Assembly: GCA_047967505.1 (NCBI GenBank)
Contig: CM106538.1
DNA: 64,000 nucleotides
Strand: one strand, 5' to 3'
DNA from: Dipteris shenzhenensis
Taxonomy: Eukaryota > Polypodiophyta > Polypodiopsida > Gleicheniales
Numbering within the stretch: position 1 is the stretch's first letter; each line of letters starts with the position of its first letter. Of this stretch, positions 56,940 through 64,000 are shown one piece after another. The notes beneath the pieces were generated by a model that did no database searches, was not told the origin of the DNA, and was given only the letters and a program-made list of their open reading frames with translations. A program made the position numbers and the translations under genes.

Positions 56940-58500
56940 ATGGTTTGGCAGCTGGCCTGCAAGATAATTTTCAAAATTGTAAGCTTCTTCCACTGCATGT
57001 GAACGATTGGCATCATATTTTATGGCCTAGGGAAATTGTCTTACCTACGCAGCTTGTGCACCATCTTGGTCACCCTTTGGGGTGGGTAGTCACTTGCCCA
57101 ACAAACAGGCTAGGTGCTTGACAAGCTGAAAAAGAAATCGAAATACTGGAAGTTGGCTACCTGGTCCATTACATGTCCGTTTTCGCATGGTTCAATCAAT
57201 CTTGGTTTCCTATATAGTTTATTTACCCCACATGATGTTTCTTTAGCGGGATATCTCAAGTTTCATGTCTGCTATCATGGAGCTTTTATGGCAATCACTC
57301 ATCGACGTAAAGCCCTCAAGCCACTTTTTGTTGATCATTTTTGCTTGTCAAAGATGCATGGGGGATTGAATATTCATATGCACCTTCTAGCTCGTAAGGG
57401 GAAAATGATGCTTCAGTTCATGCAGGGAGATCAGCCATGGGTGTACATGATGCGACATTTGCTTTTTCATTTGTCTACTCCAGCATTTGGTCGTTGGCAG
57501 CTACCTCTTGGATCACAGTGATGGCAGGATTAAGGAATGCCCTTTTGTTGCTCACTTGTTTTCTGACTAGAAGCACATTTCTCGCATCTTAAATGGAATG
57601 GTAGGGATTCTCTTGCTGGAAACTCTTTGCATGCTGAATGCCTTCATTTGCATGCTGAATGCCTTCATTTGTTAAAGGTGTTTGCACATCTATTGGCACT
57701 GCTGGAGCCCACCACTCTTACTTTCTTTGGTCCAAGGGCATATGCGCCTTGTGGGTGATGTGCTTGATGATGCTGGTATGGTGTTGTCTTTTTCTACAAC
57801 AGTCAGATAATTTCTCTTGGGACAGCATTATAGACCCCTATGGCACTTTTTGTCACAGATGACTTTCAACCAGTGCCTTGTCTTTACATTACTAACCCCT
57901 CAAAGACTGGGCTCTTCAATGGCATGAAGGAGCTTGTCGTTCATCTGTATAAGGTTTTGCTGCCTCCTCCTTGGGTTTCCACTCGTGCGAATCGTATCTT
58001 GTCCATGACTTCCAATTGGACAGATTTTGGCTTGCCGACATATTGCTCTTGCTACTTGTCACTGATGTCTGTCCTTGTGGAGTCTATGACTCATCCATTT
58101 TGGCATTGCCAGAATTCTCGTGACTTTTTGTTTTTGCTACAGCAGCGTCTTCAGGCCCGTTTCCCCACTGCTTGTTTTGGCAGGCGGTTCTGGTTGTTTG
58201 GGGTTTATCCTGCCAGTCAGGGGTATCATCTTTTCTTTCATTGGGTTAGCTACGGGGCACAATGGAACTATGGAAGGACCGAAACCATAGGGTCTTTGGT
58301 GATCCATCCATGGCCAAGTATCATTTTTTGGGGCATCTCTATGGCAATCCTTCTTTGACTCCCTGCATGCATGGGATCTTGATTATCCTGCTTTCTTGTC
58401 ATGTGAGATCTTTTGATGTTGTAGCTGCATGCCCCGTTCTTGGAGACTTCTCTTTGTAATACATTGACAAATGGATTTCACCAAATAAAATGTGTTCATG
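56940..58500 (+). pseudogene. L1 LINE, copy 3 (5'-truncated, + strand)
   Basis: Starts inside the RT (NFQNCKLLPLHVNDWHHILW at about 56955, matching NFQKSKLLPLH of copies 1 and 2). It continues through KYWKLATW, LSKMHGGLNIH, MLQFMQGDQPW and the C-terminal FWLFGVYPASQGYHLFFHWV block (58185-58260), then a 3' UTR with aataaaat near 58486. It lies in opposite orientation to copies 1 and 2. Frames are broken. The stretch 58501-58810 before exon 9 is unassigned. Confidence 0.85.
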
Positions 58501-58810
58501 CACTTTACATGTAAATATATATTTTCCGATATCTCTGATAATGTAAAACCAAATCTTGAGACAAGAACGACTAGTACATTGAAATATGCATTTTTGGGCG
58601 TGTTTCTGTTATTAAATATTCCCTTTGCATGCAGATGCTAGATTAGAGGGCCAAGAAATGAGTCCCGGGTCGGGCATCAATATATCATTTGCAAATAGCG
58701 TTGTCCACCAATATTACATTTCAAATATCGATATGTCTGCCTTCAGCATTCTGTCTTTTTAACATTCTGTCTTTGAACATCATGTTTGTGGGACAATGTA
58801 AAATGTGCAG

Positions 58811-58873
58811 GGATCTTGGACTTGCACCCAAGGGCAGTCAATAGCATTCCAAGCATGGCTCACTTAGAAATAG
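58811..58873 (+). CDS. UAH: UAH exon 9
   Basis: A 63-bp exon coding for residues 318-338: ILDLHPRAVNSIPSMAHLEI. N328 corresponds to the Asn of the conserved N-x-I-P motif. The acceptor is gtgcag and the donor is tag|gtgagt, phase 1. Confidence 0.92.
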
Positions 58874-59039
58874 GTGAGTCTACCTTGCCTTTTGGCTTCT
58901 AATGGGCCATATTTTTTGTCTTTTCCAACTCTGTATTTTTTCATTCTGACATTGACTTTATATTTTGTTTCAGTGACAAGTTTTAATTGCAGGGTTTGAG
59001 AGTATTTCACTTACCTTTTTGTTAACTCTCTTATTTCAG

Positions 59040-59277
59040 ATGTACGTGATATTGATGAAGGAAGGAGAAATAAAGTGATTGAGAAGTTGAAAAACTCTGC
59101 CTCAGAAATAGCTGCAAGACGTGGGGTCCTCACAGAATTTGTGATTGTCAATCAAGACCCACCTGCACACAGTGGAGACACGGTAGTAAATGCTATAGAA
59201 TTTGCAGCACAGAAGCTTGGTTTAGAGTACAAGATCATGAAAAGTAGGGCCTATCATGATGCCCTGTTTATGGCTAG
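59040..59277 (+). CDS. UAH: UAH exon 10
   Basis: The largest exon, residues 339-417. It begins with DVRDIDEGRRNKVIEKL, passes through the VNQDPPAHSGD region and ends with SRAYHDALFMA, where H411 is the last metal ligand. Introns of 166 bp and 255 bp flank it. Confidence 0.95.
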
Positions 59278-59532
59278 GTTTGTCTCTCAGTTTCCAATCA
59301 TGTATTACAGTTTTAACGCTTTCTGTTTTTAGTTTTTCTAACCTCTTTGTTATAAGTTATTTTTATTCATGAAAACGATGGTTAAGATTCTCTGAAAAAA
59401 AAGGATGGTTAATAAGACAGCTTGGCTGAAAGGTGACAATAGTCTCAGTTCTGTGTGTAAGCGTGCATGTGTGCTGCTTTTCAATCTAACTGTGTATGAT
59501 GTTCAGATTTTTCTTTCTGTCATGTTTTGCAG

Positions 59533-59573
59533 GTTGGCCCCAACAGGAATGATATTCATCCCATGTCACAAAG
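59533..59573 (+). CDS. UAH: UAH exon 11 (last exon in window)
   Basis: Residues 418-431: RLAPTGMIFIPCHK, then G split by a phase-1 donor (aag|gtttta). The missing C-terminus of about 35 residues was not found between 59574 and 64000, so the final exon must lie further 3'. Confidence 0.9.
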
Positions 59574-59892
59574 GTTTTAATCTAATCCACCAAAAGTATT
59601 ATTTCAGTTTATTATGTTGGTTTTCAACCCACTGGGAAATTAGCAGACTAATATTCTGGTCAGAATAAGAACCAAGCGGATCCATTAAGATGGTTACAAC
59701 ATTTAGTGGATAGGGGTGCTGGGATTATTCCAAAGGAAACCATATGCTCAGTGTTGAGTACTAAAATCTTGGGTGAGAAGTAAAGATCTTGTGTGAGCAG
59801 AAAGGACTTCCAACGCAATAGAACACGTTTTTTTACCAATTTAGTGTCATGCACTGCGGTGGTCAGAAAACACGTTTTGAGGTGTGAGATGT
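59574..59892. other. UAH intron 11, unassigned start
   Basis: Nothing recognised. 60041-60289 is AT-rich and also unassigned. Confidence 0.5.
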
Positions 59893-60040
59893 GTGTCTTA
59901 TTCATGTGCGTGTCTGATGGTGTGTCTTCTTCACGTATGTGTGTCCGATGGGTACGATACTTTGCACACGTGTCAATCTAAAATGTGTCTTATTCATGTG
60001 CGCATGTCTGATGGTACAATACTTTGCACACGTGTCAATC
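59893..60040. repeat. Local tandem duplication, about 92 bp
   Basis: gtgtcttattcatgtgcg at 59893 recurs at 59985. Both units end actttgcacacgtgtcaatc. The second unit lacks an internal stretch. Confidence 0.85.
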
Positions 60041-60289
60041 CCACCTATGTTGATGTGCTTGCAAAGTATCGTGCCATGGTAAAAATTGGCTTGTCAAATC
60101 GCAAATTTGAACCCTGTTTTTCTCCAAGTATGATGTTTTTTAAGAATTGGTAAAAATATTATAATTATAATAAATGTTAAATTGATTTAAGTTGTTTAAA
60201 AAATGAAAAAAACACGCTTATAATTATACTAAAACTTAAATTGATTTTATCTGTTTAAAAAAAATGAAAAAAAACACACGTGGCTTGCT

Positions 60290-61780
60290 CCTTTGGCAGA
60301 TGGAGTAGATTACCCATGGAGGCAGAGGCGAGGCTTGGAGCCATAGCACATATGCAAAGGGCAAGGTAGGGGATGAGGGAGATTGACCTCGCCATCCCTG
60401 AGTCTTGGTGGGAGGGACTCCGCATGTGGATGGACAGAAGTTGGTCGGGTTAGTTTTCTTGGACCGAGGTCCCCTTGAGGATGATGATCCAGCAAGACAG
60501 CAAGCAGCCCGGTTTCTTACGTTTAGTGCCTGGAGGCTTGCTTCAGGCACTCACTGAGAGAGACCGAGAGATGGGCGGGAGTCTGGATGGGATTCATTTG
60601 TAGATGATCAGAGTTGCGGGCCAATTGGGGAAGGAGTGGCACATTGATCCCCCCAATATTCTAGGGCAGGATGCCCCCAGATGGCGCCTTTGGATTTGGG
60701 AAGGTAGGCCCCTAAGGGAGCTCCAGTGGGATCTGAGATAGTGGTTTTGGCCTTCTAGGGTCGACCTCACAGAGCAGGTGGACGAGGTGCCCTTCTTTTC
60801 CTATACCACACGGATTGGCAGGAGGCTTTAGGTGGACTCCTCGACATGGGCCCCTTCGAGGGAGAGGCATTGGGTGGCCTAGAGGGTGCCCCAAGAGGTC
60901 CGTTCTAGGTTTTGGACACACCTATGGTCCAGATTGCGGCCAAGGAAGATTCCCTACATCTTCTGTTGTCCACCCACGGAGGCTTGCCCATAGGCCCATG
61001 GTTGGAGCAGATGCGGATGGAGGGGCAGTGTCATTGCTGCTTTGCTGGAGTTCTGGAGACGATCCCTCACTGCCTTTGGAGCTGTCGTAGCACAGCGAGA
61101 ATCTGGATGGGAGCCCTCAGGATTATGACGTGCATGCAGAGTCTTCAGAGGGTCTACATCTGGGGGATGGTAGCCTGGTTGACAGAGGGAGGTCACGCGT
61201 TCTAGATTGATGTGGTCTCTCTAGCTTACCGGCGGATACAGGATCATAGCATTCAGAGGATAGAGCTCCATGAGGCAGTTCCTCCTGCTAGCCCAGATCC
61301 TCATTCCCCTCCAGAGGATAGCTTGTGGGAGGTGGTAGCCAGTGCCATGGCATGGAACATTTGGGTCGCTGGGTGTAGTTTGGTGATGGGTGAGCATCCG
61401 GCTCCACCCTCGGCTACCTTGGTCACCATCTGGTAGGATATCATCTACACCGTGCACTCCACCTAGGAGTGTGGGACCCCAGGCTCTAGGGCGATGTTGC
61501 GAGGCGGGCACGTTTTTGCAAGGCTTGGCCTAGAGGAGTTTTCTACATATTCACTCTGCAAGAGATTCGCTGGTTGTATAGTCCCCCCACTTGGTTGTTA
61601 GCCCCTGTACCAGAGATTCCCTAGGCAGTGATCTGGTTTTCTCTGGAATAGGCTGGTTTCTTCTTTCAGCCTTTATCAGTTTTTTCCATACTGAGCACCT
61701 TCAGGGCTGCTGTTTTGTATGAAGTTTTTTCAAGCATTAATAGAAGGTTCCTTTCTTTGCCCCCCCCCAAAAAAAGGGGA
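60290..61780 (+). pseudogene. LINE family A, copy 2 (3' end)
   Basis: Collinear with 3100-4160 of copy 1 (for example ggttgacagagggaggtcac at about 61178 versus ggttgacagaagggggtcat at 3660). It encodes a clearer RT zinc-binding region near 60960-61110: GLPIGPWLEQMRMEGQCHCC, then ETIPHCLWSC and ARIW. The 3' end is attaatagaaggttcctttc, then C and A runs at 61764-61778. No TSD was identified. Confidence 0.8.
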
Positions 61781-61799
61781 TAAAAGATAGCTACTAGAT

Positions 61800-63680
61800 A
61801 TAGACAATGATTGAGGACCAGCCTCCTTCTAGCAAGGTTATCCCGTCCACTTGTCTAGTTTCTTTTTGAACTTATCAAGAAACCACTCCCACCTATTCTT
61901 CACAGATCAAACCCCATATAGGAATGCCAGGCAATTTGAAAGCCTTCCCTTTATGAATCTTCTAGCAACCTAATTGCTCAAGAATAGCTTGATCCCCTCC
62001 ACTCTACCGCTAATAGAGCCAGCCTCTACTTTCCTGAGCAACGGCCAACCCAAAGAGTCAGCAACTATAGCAAAGAGTAGAGGGGCAACTAGGCACCCTT
62101 GTCTAATGGATCTTTCAAGAGCAAAAAATTCTATTGTTTCCCCATTCACACATACCTTAGCTTTGGCATTAGTGAGTAGTGGCCTAATAAATGAGACGTA
62201 GGCTGCCCCCAAACCCATGTCTTGGAGAGTTTGAAGCAGAAAGTCTCATTCCAACCTGTCATATGCCTTGTCAAATTCAACTCTTAGAAAGCATATGTCT
62301 TGGTCTGTGCCCTTAACATGTTCACAGCCTTCCCACACATTGATAATAGCCTCAAGCAACTGTCTATCCAAGACTTCATCCTAAGTTGGATCCTTAGGGC
62401 AAGTGCTTTGGCAAATATCTGATAGCTGCAGTTCAGCATGGTAAGAGGCCTCCAGTTGTTTAATTCATCTATGTTGCCCTCTTTGTAAATGAGTTTAATA
62501 ATTCTTCCATTTATGTGACTAGACAACTGATGAGCCTGGATACTCTTATCCCAAACCTTGAGGAGATAGGGCCTACCAAATCCCAAAAAAGCTTGTAGAA
62601 CTCTATAGGCAACCCAACCTTGTAGAACTCTACAGTCTTACCATCAGCCATTATGTCTACAGCTCCTTTAAGCTCTTTCAAAGTTAATGGAGCTTCTAGG
62701 AAGAAGTTATCAAAATTTGGTACTAATTTATCTCTTACTTGGCACACCTCCCTTGCTCTTCTCACAGCATCATGAGCCTCAACTGAGGTGGAAAGGAGAC
62801 CCTAAAATGTTGCTAAATTAGCAGAAGGTTTTCTTAGGACCTAACAGCATGGGTTGAGGCACTGTTCTTTAAGAGAGGAATCTCCTCATTAACTCTCTTC
62901 CTCCTTATGAGTTTGAAGGTTTCTTTGGTAGGTCTGTGAATCCTACTAGCCCACCAATCTCTATAATAGATCTTAGTCTCTGCAATTTTGATTTGCTCTT
63001 GTTTTCTGATTTCTTTCTTTGCCATATTTAGTTGTTCCTGAGCATTTATGTCCCCTTGCTTGGCAGCACTCTCAAGGTTATCTATAGTGTGGCTTTAATG
63101 CTGTCCATTCTTATGGCCCTAGTCTTATCCTTGTTTTTTCTGGCAGTTTTAAGGATCCTCTGTGTTCAGCTGTCCTCTGTTCAGCAAAAGAGGCAGTCCA
63201 CATAATTTGAATTTGTTCCTACACCGTCTTTAGCTGGAAAAGGCTAGGGTCAGCCTTGAACCACCAGGGGGTTCTCTTGCCAAAACCAAAATTTCACATC
63301 AATGACACCGGTTTGTGATCTAAAAACACCAGGGAGGAGTGAAGCTGTGTATGCATTCGAATAGTTTAACTCAGTAAATCTTGGGACAAGTAGAACCTAT
63401 CAAGTCTAGCCTCCCTTCTATTGTCCTTTGTTCGTCTATTGTTCAAATTGAAGGTTCCAGGATCACTTCAGTCTACAAAGTATCCTTAAGTTCCTCCCAT
63501 GCCTGCAGTTTAGAACCTCTAATAATGGCTCCCTTGCGCAGCCATCTATCAGCTCTAACTTCTACCATATTGAAATCACTTGACAGAAAAGTACTACCTC
63601 CAATAGTGGAGAGTGATTCCCATGTTTCAGTCCTGCTCCGAGTTCTTATTGGAGCATAGACCGAGACTGTCATGTGCATG
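61800..63680 (-). pseudogene. L1-type LINE fragment (endonuclease to RT palm)
   Basis: On the - strand: endonuclease VSVYAPIRTRSRTETWESL and DFNMVEVRADRW (63670-63560), the linker (WWASRIHRPTKETFKLIRRK, about 62940), RT (NNWRPLTMLNCSYQIFAKAL near 62450; ERSIRQGCLVAPLLFAIVAD near 62115), then homology ends at about 61800 before YADD. Family differs from L1 copies 1-3 and from family B. It faces LINE A copy 2 tail to tail. Confidence 0.82.
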
Positions 63681-64000
63681 GTGTACCTAGGGTGAACGTG
63701 GGTTACGGGGTAGCATAGGGCTGGATGGCTATTTTTAGCCGAGATTGCTATATATAGAGATTGATTCATATATAGTGCTCGCTTTATATGGAGGGAGCTA
63801 TTCATAGCATTGTGCTATCTATAGCAGGTTTCCTTCTATATAGAGGGAGGGCCAGTGCTATTGTATAGATCAGTTGAGCGCTCCTCAACTGATGCATGGG
63901 ACTTGGACCAAGGCCGGGACTCTGGCCATCTACATGGCGGATCATAGGTGGTGTATCGAAGGTCCTCTGGATGGTCTCAGGTGGTATGGGACGCCTGGGT
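63675..64000 (+). mobile_element. LTR-like sequence cut by window end
   Basis: Shares two landmarks in the same order and spacing with the LTR at 15045-15670 (gtcatgtgcatgg at 63677; ggtggtatgggacgcctgg at 63980). The middle is rich in tatatag words. Orientation is by comparison with the first copy only. Confidence 0.4.

Larger units (their letters stand above)
889..59573 (+). other. UAH: UAH gene, ureidoglycolate amidohydrolase (exons 1-11; 3' end outside window)
   Basis: The gene is recovered by joining 889-1065, 4669-4754, 9137-9211, 15972-16100, 16343-16429, 16511-16713, 25833-25935, 43532-43623, 58811-58873, 59040-59277 and 59533-59573. Every border is GT-AG, all phases fit, and the joined frame has no stop over 431 codons. 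The product belongs to the M20 metallopeptidase-type amidohydrolases. Plant UAH releases ammonia from ureidoglycolate to give glyoxylate, the last step of allantoin/ureide breakdown, in the endoplasmic reticulum. Visible metal and active-site positions are H128 (TGSHTDAIP), D139 (KYDGVVG), E173/E174 (TSEEPTRFG), H242 (ELHIEQGP), H278 (GNGGHAG), N328 and H411 (RAYHDALFMA). A hydrophobic N-terminus suggests a signal peptide. The RAYHDALFMA...GMIFIPC block fits UAH rather than the related allantoate amidohydrolase. About 98% of the span is intron. Confidence 0.93.

Noticed and set aside
56457-57002. 181-codon + strand ORF over the L1 leader
   Set aside because: It crosses the leader of L1 copy 2 and a CA microsatellite (His/Thr repeats) and has no domain.
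61800-63680. Twin-priming inversion linking the - strand LINE fragment to LINE A copy 2
   Set aside because: In twin priming the inverted part lies on the 5' side of the element. Here it lies beyond the 3' tail, so two separate insertions are simpler.
59574-64000. Last UAH exon within the window
   Set aside because: I looked for the conserved SHKPEEY-type C-terminus after exon 11 and saw no matching frame with an acceptor site; only intron and LINE sequence are present.

Overview
This is nuclear DNA from a land plant with a large, repeat-rich genome. The window is dominated by one split host gene on the + strand. Eleven exons with GT-AG borders and compatible phases join into an open frame of 431 codons plus one base (889 to 59573, 1,294 coding bases in 58.7 kb). 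The product matches plant ureidoglycolate amidohydrolase (UAH) of purine/ureide breakdown. The 5' start is in the window. The last exon, about 35 residues by family length, lies beyond position 64000. Very long TE-filled introns would fit a fern, a gymnosperm or another large-genome plant, but the sequence does not decide which.

The exons fall into two compact clusters, exons 4-6 (15972-16713) and 9-11 (58811-59573). The other introns have been inflated by retrotransposons. Intron 1 (3.6 kb) holds a LINE 3' end with a 16-bp target-site duplication. Intron 2 (4.4 kb) has no recognisable gene. Intron 3 (6.8 kb) holds a Ty3/gypsy integrase remnant, a LINE (here called family B) and a chromodomain integrase end with an LTR. 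Intron 6 (9.1 kb) holds a Ty1/copia fragment and a decayed Ty3/gypsy element with an initiator-Met primer-binding site.

Intron 7 (17.6 kb) is a nest: LTR copies with TG...CA ends, a gag-bearing element without visible pol, an ORF1-only LINE derivative, two convergent family-B LINEs sitting inside one LTR, and the 5' half of another gypsy element with a tRNA-Asp-like primer-binding site. Intron 8 (15.2 kb) holds two nearly full-length L1 elements in tandem on the - strand and a 5'-truncated L1 on the + strand. Intron 11 (over 4.4 kb in the window) holds a second copy of the intron-1 LINE, an L1-type endonuclease/RT fragment and an LTR-like end.

All transposon ORFs are interrupted. The best preserved are the L1 ORF1 frames and the RT at 33306-34160. 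I found no tRNA or rRNA gene, no CRISPR array and no second host gene. The points most worth following are the UAH gene model, the LINE family whose copies end in a small hairpin and a (TTTC)n tail rather than poly(A), its ORF1-only derivative, and clusters of TACGG-type motifs shared by the 5' regions of unrelated elements.
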